Made by a program: the position numbers and the translations under genes | The notes under the pieces: model-generated | The model's database searches: none | Seen by the model: the letters and a program-made list of their open reading frames with translations, nothing else | Told to the model about the DNA's origin: nothing | Source: Microcaldota archaeon | Lineage (GTDB): Archaea > Micrarchaeota > Micrarchaeia > Anstonellales > J096 | Assembly (NCBI GenBank): GCA_026982895.1 | Contig: JALWQW010000017.1 | Span: 1-47,447 of the forward strand | Length of the DNA stretch: 47,447 nucleotides | Reading direction: 5' to 3' | Part shown: one piece after another, positions 19,220 to 28,703 of the stretch | Position numbering within the stretch: position 1 is the stretch's first letter | Layout of the letters: every line of letters starts with the position of its first letter

Positions 19220-20165
19220 TAAGTGATTTATACTCCTTAATGTTAAGCAGGTGTTTTTCAAGCTTATATAATTCTATTCTGATAAGCTCTCTGATAGAAA
19301 CTCTCTTGTTATTCGTTCGCATCTTTACCACTTTATTAAGTTCTTCATCAAATAAAGACAATACTTTCTTTCTTCCTACTTGGCTTAAGAATACGCCTTT
19401 AGAATCTTCAAAGTCTATGACTTCATCAAGCATTTTAAGATTAACCATTTTTATAAATAATCTTTCGCTTAGAAGAGGTTTAAATATCTCAGAAACATCT
19501 AATGAAAGAGAATATCTTCTTTCAAAAGGCTCATGTAGATAAGATACTGCTGGATGAAGATGTGTGTGATAAATTTCAGAAGCAACTGCGGCATAGACTA
19601 ATGAATTCAAAAAGCTTACGACTGCATTTCCTCTGTTGGAAGGAGGTTGAATTTCTCTTTTTTGGATTTTGAAAGCATCGGATAATTTAGAATCAACTAA
19701 TTTGTAAAAATACTTACGAATATTCCCCTCTCTTTGCATTAATTGAGGGATATTTTCAACACCCTCTAAATCGAGAGTAGGAAGATCGCCCAATGAATGT
19801 CTGCTAACAACATGTTTTATGTTCAAATAAGCACCTCTAACAAAAGCCTTAGCTAAATTCAATCGCATTTCAAAATCTTTGTAGGCAGAGACCTGCCTAA
19901 CCAAAAGCTCGCCAGAGGTATAAACATCTTTAGGATAAAAAGTTCCTGTATAATTCCCATATCTATCAAAAAAGTGTAATAGGATACTATTTTTCTTCAA
20001 TACTTTCAAAACACCTGTAGAGACAGAACCCGAGCCAATAAAATAAATAGTATGTATCCGTTCAATAGGAATTGGCTTGCTTTGTTCTTTAGTTATAAAA
20101 TACATTGTGGTGTTTTTCATTTTTAGAATACCATCTTTAGTTATATACAAACTTTCTTTGCTCAT
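19206..20165 (-). CDS. cas1: CRISPR-associated endonuclease Cas1
   Basis: NAVVSFLNSLVYAAVASEIYHTHLHPAVSYLHEPFERRYSLSLDVSEIFKPLLSER. Confidence 0.95.
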   Translation of the reverse strand: MSKESLYITKDGILKMKNTTMYFITKEQSKPIPIERIHTIYFIGSGSVSTGVLKVLKKNSILLHFFDRYGNYTGTFYPKDVYTSGELLVRQVSAYKDFEMRLNLAKAFVRGAYLNIKHVVSRHSLGDLPTLDLEGVENIPQLMQREGNIRKYFYKLVDSKLSDAFKIQKREIQPPSNRGNAVVSFLNSLVYAAVASEIYHTHLHPAVSYLHEPFERRYSLSLDVSEIFKPLLSERLFIKMVNLKMLDEVIDFEDSKGVFLSQVGRKKVLSLFDEELNKVVKMRTNNKRVSIRELIRIELYKLEKHLLNIKEYKSLNAWW

Positions 20166-20674
20166 TATTCCCCCTCATCTCCAAAACAAAACATTCTATA
20201 AGCACATTTCTGACAGCGTCTAATTTTCTTCGGTTTGGGCGGATCCTCCATAGTTTTTATCTTTTTTATTTCATCAACCGCATTCTCAAGTGTGGATATA
20301 TCTAACGCTGTTAAAACTACAACTTTTCTAGAGCCAGGTGCTATTAATACACCCTTTGCTTTAATTCCTTTGAGATGTAATTGAAAAAGATAAAACTTCA
20401 GCTGTAATTCATGGGCTTTTAAGAGTTTGGAGCGTTTCCGCTCGTAAACCACATATTCATTACCTAACTTAACAACATCAAAAACGCTTCTATTGAGATG
20501 AACTTCTTTTTTATCCCTCTTATACCCAGATTCATGTAAAACTTTGCCATCCTTAACAATTTCATCTTCATTCGCATTTATCAGATTATGTGAATATAAC
20601 CACAACATAGTAGGGCATACGAAATAATATTCTAATTCAACACCTGAAACACCATTAACTTCAGTTTTCATCAT
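20165..20674 (-). CDS. cas4: CRISPR-associated exonuclease Cas4
   Basis: RecB-like VYERKRSKLLKAHELQLKFYLFQL and C-terminal CQKCAYRMFC cluster. Confidence 0.9.
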   Translation of the reverse strand: MMKTEVNGVSGVELEYYFVCPTMLWLYSHNLINANEDEIVKDGKVLHESGYKRDKKEVHLNRSVFDVVKLGNEYVVYERKRSKLLKAHELQLKFYLFQLHLKGIKAKGVLIAPGSRKVVVLTALDISTLENAVDEIKKIKTMEDPPKPKKIRRCQKCAYRMFCFGDEGE

Positions 20675-23030
20675 CTTCGCCTAAAAGATGTTTTTTATAA
20701 GTATTGATACTAATGAAATCCGAATCTGGATCTTCATTCCACTTTTTAACTTTCCATTTTGAGATGTTAAGGATACGGTTGGAGTAATCAGATAATAATT
20801 TAAGATACTGTTCTAATAAATCCATAGCAAATTCTTTTTGCAATCGTTTATAAGTTTCCTTGATTTTTTCAGATATACTTCCTTTATTTTCAGAATCAAT
20901 CACAAAATAAGACTTTGTAAATATATTGTTCCTTAGATCTTCACCCAGAACATCAGAAACAGAATAAGTACTCCATATATTTCGATCCAATAAATGAACA
21001 ACATAATCTATAAATGTTTTTTCTTCAAAGAATCGCTTCTCTGAAACCCTCCCAGATATTTCTCTGGCAATTTTTTCAAATTCTGATTTAGTTGATAAAG
21101 TTTTATCACCTTCAAAAATAGAATTAACAAGTGATAACGTTTCTTCTAGATCCTCTTGAGAATACGGGAGGGAATTTTTCCTATTAAGTGATTCTTCGGG
21201 AACAAGCAGGATGAATTTAGCATTTGGATTTTCACCACCCCTATTAACCCTGCCCATAGATTGCACAACAGATGCTAAAGGAGCTAATTCACGCATCATT
21301 AAATCAAATGTTATATCAACACCGGCTTCAAGTACTTGTGTAGAAATTAAAAGCACTTCATCTAAATTTAATGCTTCATTTAAACGAGATTCTCTATCTT
21401 CAAACATCATATTTGAATGTAATAAGATTATCTTTTTATTGCCTAAAACAGTATTTAACTGCTTAAATTCTTTCTTATTGTATTTCATTGCTTCATAAAG
21501 ATCAATGGCTTCTTGTACAGTATTAACAATTATAGCAATCCTTTTATCGTTTGAAGATATATTATTTAAGACATCAGCAATTAATTTAGATTTAGATTTT
21601 TCTTTGAATTTTATTATTCCAACAGATGCATTATATTTCTCATGAAGTTCCTTAATCCATCGATCATCTGAAAGGATTTCTATGCTTCCTAATGTTTTAG
21701 ATGTCTCCTTTGGAGGTGTGGCAGTCATAATCAAAGTGGCTTTTGGTTCTACTTTATCAATGAAATGGTAAATTAAAGCTCTAAATTTCTCGCCATATGC
21801 CTGGACTTCATCAAACACAAAAATTGCATCAGAAAAAAGACCACGACGAATAGGATATCTCTCAACATTCAAGAAAGTCATTAAAATTTGGTCAGCTGTG
21901 GTTATCACTAAAGGCTTTTTCATAAAATAGCTCTTTTCAATTTTGTAAAAATTGAAATCGCTATATGAACTAAAGATCACTTTTTTATTAGATAATTCCA
22001 CCAATAGATCGGATTTATAGTCTGAATCCCATTTATCAACATTTTCATTGCCAATATAACTTATAAATCTTTGATGGAGATCCTTTATCAACGCCTTAAA
22101 AGGAAGTACATAGATTATTTTTCTAACACCTTTAATATTTTGAGCGCTTTTGAGTGCCCATTTTAAGGATGCCTCACTTTTACCTGCTCCCGTTGGAGCC
22201 TCTAGGAGAACATGTTTTTTATTGATATATTGAGACAATCTCTCAGTTATTTCTGCTTTGATAGGGTCAGATTTCCCGTTAAATTTATTTTGAATCCGTT
22301 TATTGAAGGCTCTATCAAATTCAGTTTCTAATTGACCCCAATTAACAATTCTTTCATCAGCATGACCAGAATCTTTCCAATCAGCTTCTACAAGGCAAGA
22401 ATAAGCAATAGAGAATCTCTTTTTGTTAAATTCACCAGAATCCCCAAGTTTATAAATATCCTTCAATATATTCTTCAACGCATTCGCATATGCTTCAGAG
22501 AAACTATTATTTTCTTTTGTATGGAGATACTCTCTAAATTCACCTTCAGAAAAATCAAAATTCATTATAGATTTCAAAACTTCTCTTATGATAGGGAGAT
22601 CAGATTCATCTACTAAAACATTACTTTTTTCAGAAGAACTATTTAATAAAAGTAAATCATCCATTATCATATTTGCAGAGATTTGAGAGTGGTGATAATA
22701 TATGACCATTAATTTCATAAGCCTCTCTTTGTCTTCTAGATCTGGCTCTAATCTCATAAATACAAAATCTGCTATAGGCAAAGCTGCGATAGGATGTCTA
22801 AACTTATTATGCTTGCATCTTTTCAATTTATTTTGAAACTTTTGGGAGGCTTTAGCTATATCATGAAGATATCCTAAATTCTTCGCCAATATACATGATG
22901 AGCAATTTTTTGATATGTGCTCTTCAACATTCTGCAAGTGTTCTGTTAATGGTTGTCCTTTTGATGGAAATTTCCCATCTTTACAATTAAAATCACCTTC
23001 GGGCCTAGCCCATACATCCATTAAATTCAT
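20661..23030 (-). CDS. cas3: CRISPR-associated helicase/HD nuclease Cas3
   Basis: HD LGYLHDIAKASQKFQ; Walker A LEAPTGAGKSE; FVFDEVQ; MTATPP; ESR...TQVLEAGVDI. Confidence 0.95.
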   Translation of the reverse strand: MNLMDVWARPEGDFNCKDGKFPSKGQPLTEHLQNVEEHISKNCSSCILAKNLGYLHDIAKASQKFQNKLKRCKHNKFRHPIAALPIADFVFMRLEPDLEDKERLMKLMVIYYHHSQISANMIMDDLLLLNSSSEKSNVLVDESDLPIIREVLKSIMNFDFSEGEFREYLHTKENNSFSEAYANALKNILKDIYKLGDSGEFNKKRFSIAYSCLVEADWKDSGHADERIVNWGQLETEFDRAFNKRIQNKFNGKSDPIKAEITERLSQYINKKHVLLEAPTGAGKSEASLKWALKSAQNIKGVRKIIYVLPFKALIKDLHQRFISYIGNENVDKWDSDYKSDLLVELSNKKVIFSSYSDFNFYKIEKSYFMKKPLVITTADQILMTFLNVERYPIRRGLFSDAIFVFDEVQAYGEKFRALIYHFIDKVEPKATLIMTATPPKETSKTLGSIEILSDDRWIKELHEKYNASVGIIKFKEKSKSKLIADVLNNISSNDKRIAIIVNTVQEAIDLYEAMKYNKKEFKQLNTVLGNKKIILLHSNMMFEDRESRLNEALNLDEVLLISTQVLEAGVDITFDLMMRELAPLASVVQSMGRVNRGGENPNAKFILLVPEESLNRKNSLPYSQEDLEETLSLVNSIFEGDKTLSTKSEFEKIAREISGRVSEKRFFEEKTFIDYVVHLLDRNIWSTYSVSDVLGEDLRNNIFTKSYFVIDSENKGSISEKIKETYKRLQKEFAMDLLEQYLKLLSDYSNRILNISKWKVKKWNEDPDSDFISINTYKKHLLGEDDEN

Positions 23031-23762
23031 TCACATCACCACAAATTTTTCTGAACCTGCAGCATATGCTTTAACTCCTTCATTCAAAGAAACTGTGATA
23101 GGTTCTTCACCTATAGGAACTACGTACTTCTTTTTAGAGAGACCGCCTTGTTTGTATAATGCAGTGATCGGAAGATCCTCAATTTTTAGATTTTCTAAAT
23201 ATTGAGATAAGTCAATATAGCGGATAAAATCTTCACGGATTGCGAAGTTTGTGGAGATCTCTTTCTCAGATATTTCATTCACAGAAATTTCCCTGGCTAA
23301 AACCTCATTTGCCAAAGCTTCATTCTTTCCTAAATGAATTTTAAAGAACTCTTTGTTTAGTATATCCTCCTTTTGAGCTATACCAAAATACTTATCATCT
23401 TCAGGTAAAAGATAAATAAAACGATATTCTGGCATTATAAGATACTCTATATTTGTTGGTTTCTGTTGATATTCTATCAAGTAATCCACATAGTCCATAT
23501 AAGTACTTAATACCTTCGAAGAGTATGCTGCAGCAATCTGTATTTTATCCATATAATGAGAATAAAAGTTAATCAGTTCTTCTCGAGATTTCTTATTATT
23601 ATACGATAAACGCATTATACCTCTCTTAGCAAATAAAAAACCAAGAACTGTTGATTTAGGGGGAAGTATATGTGTAAGTTGTGTGGTTACTGTAGCATGT
23701 TGTCTAAATTGGGCTAACCAACCAGAAATCTTCATCTCAACTGCCCAGTAACCATCACCCAT
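23031..23762 (-). CDS. cas5: CRISPR-associated protein Cas5 (I-B Tneap/Cst-like)
   Basis: MKISGWLAQFRQHATVTTQLTHILPPKSTVLGFLFAKRGI; position in operon. Confidence 0.85.
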   Translation of the reverse strand: MGDGYWAVEMKISGWLAQFRQHATVTTQLTHILPPKSTVLGFLFAKRGIMRLSYNNKKSREELINFYSHYMDKIQIAAAYSSKVLSTYMDYVDYLIEYQQKPTNIEYLIMPEYRFIYLLPEDDKYFGIAQKEDILNKEFFKIHLGKNEALANEVLAREISVNEISEKEISTNFAIREDFIRYIDLSQYLENLKIEDLPITALYKQGGLSKKKYVVPIGEEPITVSLNEGVKAYAAGSEKFVVM

Positions 23763-23764
23763 AT

Positions 23765-24724
23765 TTATTCCTCCTCCTTATTTGATTTAGTTATTAATTC
23801 TTCAACGACCTTTGATATATCTCCATCTTTATCAAGGGAAATATCTTCCACTATAGAGTCATCAAGACACAATACTTTCACACCATTAGGCAAATTGCTA
23901 ATTTCAAGTTTTTTGCTGCCATCTTCATTGTTTATGACTTTCATTTGAGCGAATAACTGCTTATCTAAAGAGGGATATCCATAATCACCTATAGCTATAG
24001 CCATAAATACACATGCTGGCTTATCACGAGCTCCTCCGACATCTTTTTGCATAGCATACTTTAATGCCTCAAAGAAAAGTTTTAATCTTTCTCTTTTCCT
24101 CTTCAAGATTTGTTCTTTATCATCAGGATCTGTAAAGTCTAAACCAACCATATCTGGATTTATAGCAAAGGATGTGAAGTAAAGTTCAGGAGAAATAGAT
24201 CTATTAATTATTGATCCTCCAGATTCACTGTTAGTAGTGGATATTAAATTTGTATTAAAGTCTACAAAAGAATGATAGGGTTCTAAAGAAACTGCCCCCC
24301 AAGTAGTCACAGGACCAGGCCTTGTATTAGCTACTTTACCTTTACCTTGATCTTTCATATACCCAAATAAATCATAGTCGATAAAATCTATACCTCTCAA
24401 ATCTTTATTGGATGCATTGGCTTCTGATAAAACTTTATCTTCCCTCAAAATTACATCCTCCCCACTTTTTATCCAATAATCTCTAATTCTTCTCTTAAGA
24501 GCAAAAGGACTTACATATATTCTTGGCTGGGCATCATGACCCCAAGGAATAATTTTTTGAGAAATTAAATTGGTTCCAGATGATCCACTTGCATTCTGAT
24601 TGCTTGGAAAAGAATAATAAACCGCTACAACTGTTGCTCTTTTCCCAGAAAAAGGCAAGTCATTTTTCTCAAACCAGTCACTACCTAAAACCACATTTGG
24701 TTCTTCTTTTTTATCCCCACTCAT
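23765..24724 (-). CDS. cas7: CRISPR-associated protein Cas7 (Cst2/DevR-like)
   Basis: NTRPGPVTTWGAVSLEPYHSFVDFNTNLIS; position in operon. Confidence 0.85.
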   Translation of the reverse strand: MSGDKKEEPNVVLGSDWFEKNDLPFSGKRATVVAVYYSFPSNQNASGSSGTNLISQKIIPWGHDAQPRIYVSPFALKRRIRDYWIKSGEDVILREDKVLSEANASNKDLRGIDFIDYDLFGYMKDQGKGKVANTRPGPVTTWGAVSLEPYHSFVDFNTNLISTTNSESGGSIINRSISPELYFTSFAINPDMVGLDFTDPDDKEQILKRKRERLKLFFEALKYAMQKDVGGARDKPACVFMAIAIGDYGYPSLDKQLFAQMKVINNEDGSKKLEISNLPNGVKVLCLDDSIVEDISLDKDGDISKVVEELITKSNKEEE

Positions 24725-26304
24725 TCTTTCACCTCATCTTTATTAACATTAGAACTTTCTGATGGTTTTGATGTGCCTGCCAACAAACCCAATATAAATA
24801 AGTAACGTTTTCTTTGACTATCGGCAATAGAGGACATATCTGAAGCATCAAAACCATATATACCAAATTCCCGAATTAAAGAATTCAACCCCTCTACAAA
24901 ATTGATGGTTGAAAGTTCCATTGGCGCCGTTTTCGCCAATAGATACTTTCTGGTTCTTTCAGATTCTCGCTTTTTATCAGCCTCATTCAAACCATCTGTT
25001 ACAGAACTAAAAATATATCTGTGCAATTCAGCACCTTTCTCTACAATTTCCTTTTCATTTATATCTTTTTCCATAGGACACACCCCCACATATGTTTTTA
25101 CAAAATTAACAAAATCCAAAAAAGCAAAATAAGCATATTTATTATCTGAATAGCGATAACCACTTATGAACAGCTTTAACATAGAATTATTTATCTTGCC
25201 ATCTTTCATAAAATAGCTCAATGATTCAAGATATATACCAAGACCCTCAGATTTTATAATAAAAGGAATTAAAGAGGAACCTCCCTCTTTCTGACCATTC
25301 AAAAAAATTTTCTTAAATTTATTTATGCTCTTATAATCACGAAAAACAAGCTGCCATAAACAATTTATAAGCTTATCAACATACAAAAAAGAATATATGG
25401 TGGGATTAGCATTTTGTTTACCGGGTTGATAGAATAGAATATAAATAGGGTCTCTCTCATTTAAGATTTTGAGATTAATATATAGCTTCTTAACCCACCT
25501 TACAAAACTACTATCAAATAAGGTTGAGTAAGGGGTGTGTTTAGATAGAATTAAATATTTATACTTAATTTTCTTTTTCTTTTCCTCGAAGAAGAGGTAA
25601 GAGGTTTTAATATATGTGGGAAAGAAATTTGCAAGAATACTAAAAAGATAACAACTGAAACAAACTACAGAATTAGTACCTTCTAATTTATAATCAGAAT
25701 AATTACTCTGATTCAATCTGAACCTAGGTTTGAAATGTTTAAATAAAAGGAGTTTACGGTTACAATAGATGCAGAAACTATATTTACCCTTAAACTTCAC
25801 TTCGCTTCTATAAAAGTTATACCAAAAAGGATAATACAAAAATATTTTGATTACCAAACTCTTTGGTAAGTGATCGCGTAAATTCTTAAGAATCCCATCT
25901 ATACCTTTATCATGACCTTTATATTTTTTATTATACTCGCTAGAGTTTACAATAGAACACACATTTTTAAAAGCCTCCATCTCCTGAGGTTCTAAAGTAA
26001 TTGGCAGTTTTTCTGAAATAAGATTACATATGGATGTTTTTTTGGAGTCTGTAACTGAACCAAGAGAAAAATAGTTGGAATTAACAAGAATAGTAAATAT
26101 CCTCCAAATTGGCCTGCTCTCATCATAAAGAACATCCTTAAATTTATTCACATCTTTATCTAATGAAGCTTGATTTAATTCATTAAGCTGTTTTTCCAAA
26201 TTCCTAAACTGTACATCATCATCTAACAAAAGAGATTTGGCAACTACTTTGCCTACTTCAATTGCCATCTGATCTAAATCTCCTTCTGCCATTGGAAGAT
26301 TCAT
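24721..26304 (-). CDS. cas8b: CRISPR-associated protein Cas8b (Cst1-like) with zinc-finger cysteines
   Basis: FCIYCNRKLL...VVCFSCYLF; operon position; overlaps cas7 start. Confidence 0.75.
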   Translation of the reverse strand: MNLPMAEGDLDQMAIEVGKVVAKSLLLDDDVQFRNLEKQLNELNQASLDKDVNKFKDVLYDESRPIWRIFTILVNSNYFSLGSVTDSKKTSICNLISEKLPITLEPQEMEAFKNVCSIVNSSEYNKKYKGHDKGIDGILKNLRDHLPKSLVIKIFLYYPFWYNFYRSEVKFKGKYSFCIYCNRKLLLFKHFKPRFRLNQSNYSDYKLEGTNSVVCFSCYLFSILANFFPTYIKTSYLFFEEKKKKIKYKYLILSKHTPYSTLFDSSFVRWVKKLYINLKILNERDPIYILFYQPGKQNANPTIYSFLYVDKLINCLWQLVFRDYKSINKFKKIFLNGQKEGGSSLIPFIIKSEGLGIYLESLSYFMKDGKINNSMLKLFISGYRYSDNKYAYFAFLDFVNFVKTYVGVCPMEKDINEKEIVEKGAELHRYIFSSVTDGLNEADKKRESERTRKYLLAKTAPMELSTINFVEGLNSLIREFGIYGFDASDMSSIADSQRKRYLFILGLLAGTSKPSESSNVNKDEVKE

Positions 26305-27059
26305 TCTGAAGGCACCTCCTTAGCCAAACCAAGCATTCCAAAGCCCAAGTGTGTCCTATCACCAATACCATAATATAATGCTACAGATGCCGCTCTAGAA
26401 TCGCCTTTGAAAATAATTTTATCATTAGGGGAGTTGGCACTCCACGCCCGAATAGGATGACCTTTTATGGAATAAAGCTTCTTCTTCATAGGTTTTGTGA
26501 GATTTAATGAAATATCAAAGTTAAGATCATCATTTAAATCAGGTAAAACAGCTTTTGCGACTCTGTTTATATTACCCTTAAGAGCTTTTATGAAAGTATC
26601 TTCATCAAAAGAATTAATAGCTTTTCCATTTTTATCCCTTAATACTATGGGTGAAAGAAAAGAAAGGCCTTTTTCAGGATTTAGTGTAATCATTTGAACC
26701 TCACTTCTAGTAATAAGTAATTGAACTTTAGAATCATCTGATTTTAATAGATGATTTCCCAGATTCAAAAGTACATTTTTAGATAACGCTTTTGTGAATA
26801 CATCTGCAACATCTTTATAAGGTGTAGTTAAATAAAAATGACAATACCTAAAATTAGACGTCGGAAATAAATTTGAGAATAAGAAAGCGCGTTTTCGTTT
26901 TCCAGAATGAATCATTTCTGAAAGGTTTGAATCTCTTGATTTAATTGCTTCCAAAAGAAGTGAATAAAAAGAATACTTCATGTCATAATAAGAGTCTTTT
27001 AAAGTTGGTGATAAATTGCGGCAGTTGATCTTAAAACGGGAATACATCAACATACCCAA
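26301..27059 (-). CDS. cas6: CRISPR-associated endoribonuclease Cas6
   Basis: C-terminal Gly-rich loop GIGDRTHLGFGMLGL; operon position. Confidence 0.85.
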   Translation of the reverse strand: MGMLMYSRFKINCRNLSPTLKDSYYDMKYSFYSLLLEAIKSRDSNLSEMIHSGKRKRAFLFSNLFPTSNFRYCHFYLTTPYKDVADVFTKALSKNVLLNLGNHLLKSDDSKVQLLITRSEVQMITLNPEKGLSFLSPIVLRDKNGKAINSFDEDTFIKALKGNINRVAKAVLPDLNDDLNFDISLNLTKPMKKKLYSIKGHPIRAWSANSPNDKIIFKGDSRAASVALYYGIGDRTHLGFGMLGLAKEVPSE

Positions 27060-27108
27060 AATAATTATTAGAAAGCTTTTTAAGGATATATGTAACTTAT
27101 TAAAATGG

Positions 27109-27129
27109 TAAATTTTAGATAAAAATTTA
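27109..27129. promoter_or_regulatory. Inverted repeat TAAATTTT-AGATA-AAAATTTA between divergent csa3 and cas6
   Basis: Perfect 8-bp arms just upstream of the csa3 start; operator role is inferred. Confidence 0.45.
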
Positions 27130-27142
27130 CGGGGTTGGTAAA

Positions 27143-27775
27143 ATGGCTAAAATATGTGAAGCAGATATAATCCATATAGCGACGGTGGGTTTTCATTCAA
27201 AGCATATATACAGCCCACTTAAAGAATATGGCGGGAAAAAGTTAATTCTATTGACATCAGGAGGCAGACGGAAGAAGGATGAAGAAAGAATGGCAGAAGC
27301 CGTGGCAGAAGCGAAACGAATTGTTAAACTATTAAACATCGAATTGGAGATTATAGAGCTTAAAGGTGGCTATGATTATACTGCTAAGTTTAATGAAATA
27401 GCAAAAATAATTAGAAAAGAAAAAAATGTTGTGGTGAATGTAACTGGTGGCCCTAAATTTGATTCCTTTGTTTTGTACATGGCAGCGCTGAAATACAATA
27501 GCAATGTTAAGGCAGTGTTGTATATAAGAGAGGATATACATGAAATAGTTAAGCTACCAAAACTAATAATCTCTGAAATAAAATTGACAGAATTTGAACA
27601 AATCATGTTGAAGGCGATAAAACCGGGCATTAGCGCTAAAGAGCTGGCAAAGCAATTGAATAAACCTTTTTCCCAGGTGTTAAGATATTCACGAATACTT
27701 GAAAAGAAAGGATTGATACGCGCAGAAAAGGATGGACAGACGCGCTACATCTATCCTATGCAGCCATATATATGA
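27143..27775 (+). CDS. csa3: Csa3-like CARF-HTH transcriptional regulator
   Basis: CARF-like VVNVTGGPKFDSFVLYMAALKY and C-terminal HTH ISAKELAKQLNKPFSQVLRYSRILEKKGLIRAEKDGQTRYIYP. Confidence 0.8.
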   Translation: MAKICEADIIHIATVGFHSKHIYSPLKEYGGKKLILLTSGGRRKKDEERMAEAVAEAKRIVKLLNIELEIIELKGGYDYTAKFNEIAKIIRKEKNVVVNVTGGPKFDSFVLYMAALKYNSNVKAVLYIREDIHEIVKLPKLIISEIKLTEFEQIMLKAIKPGISAKELAKQLNKPFSQVLRYSRILEKKGLIRAEKDGQTRYIYPMQPYI

Positions 27776-27803
27776 GTATTGATTAGTCAAAGCACCCATT
27801 TCA

Positions 27804-28700
27804 TTAGGCAAAGCCCCCGTCATAAAAGGCCTTCACCAAGCGGGGAAGAGCCTTGCTGTAACCTCCCTCTAAGACTGCGAAGTAGGGAATGCCAAGAGCT
27901 TTAACGCGCCTCCCAACCTCATAATAGGTATTCTCATCCTTTATGTTGAAGGGCAAAACAGGGTCCTCATGCCATGTGTCGAAGCCCGCTGATATGGCGA
28001 TGATATCTGGTTTAAAGGCTCTTGCTCTTTCCAAGAGCTTATCTATGTAAGCGAGGAACTGCTCGTCGTTAACAGTGGAGGGCTCGACATCGAAGAGAAA
28101 GGCATTATCTGAGCTCCATCTCCGCATGGGAAAGTAATGCCTGGGATCGCCGTGAACAGAGCCATATAAAAAGGCGCTGTCATCTTTAACGAGAAAATGC
28201 GTGCCGTCACCGTAGTGGGCGTCGAAATCCATGATGAAGATGCGCTTGGCTTTGCCACCCATCAAAAGATGCCTCGAAGCTATAACTATATTGTTTAAAT
28301 AACAGAAGCCCCGCGCCTCATCCTTATACGCATGATGGCCCGGCGGCCTAACAGCAGCGAAATCATTCTTATCAGCGGATTCAACAGCCGCGCAAACAGC
28401 ATTAAGTGCTTCTTTCCACAGGGGTTTTTGAAAATTCAAATCGCCCATAGCGCCTATTTCGTCTTCACAGTTTTTCTTCAAGTCGAAGACATAGAGAAGG
28501 GAATGCACTTCTTTAATCAAAGGCAGGGCTTTGCCTTCGTCGTCGCATTTAATCTCATGAGCAGAAGGAAATAGCTCTTTTATACTCTTCAGCCTCGCGG
28601 GCACTTCCACAGGCGCGACGCCCTCATAACCTTCCAAAGCAGATAGAAGCATGATTATATGAGAGTTAATGCCCTTTAAAGCTTTCCCCTTAGCAAACAT
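27804..28700 (-). CDS. Histone deacetylase/acetoin utilisation family deacetylase
   Basis: RPPGHHAYKDEARGFCYLNN, IMDFDAHYGDGTH, ISAGFDTWHEDP, LEGGYS. Confidence 0.9.
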   Translation of the reverse strand: MFAKGKALKGINSHIIMLLSALEGYEGVAPVEVPARLKSIKELFPSAHEIKCDDEGKALPLIKEVHSLLYVFDLKKNCEDEIGAMGDLNFQKPLWKEALNAVCAAVESADKNDFAAVRPPGHHAYKDEARGFCYLNNIVIASRHLLMGGKAKRIFIMDFDAHYGDGTHFLVKDDSAFLYGSVHGDPRHYFPMRRWSSDNAFLFDVEPSTVNDEQFLAYIDKLLERARAFKPDIIAISAGFDTWHEDPVLPFNIKDENTYYEVGRRVKALGIPYFAVLEGGYSKALPRLVKAFYDGGFA

Positions 28701-28703
28701 ACA

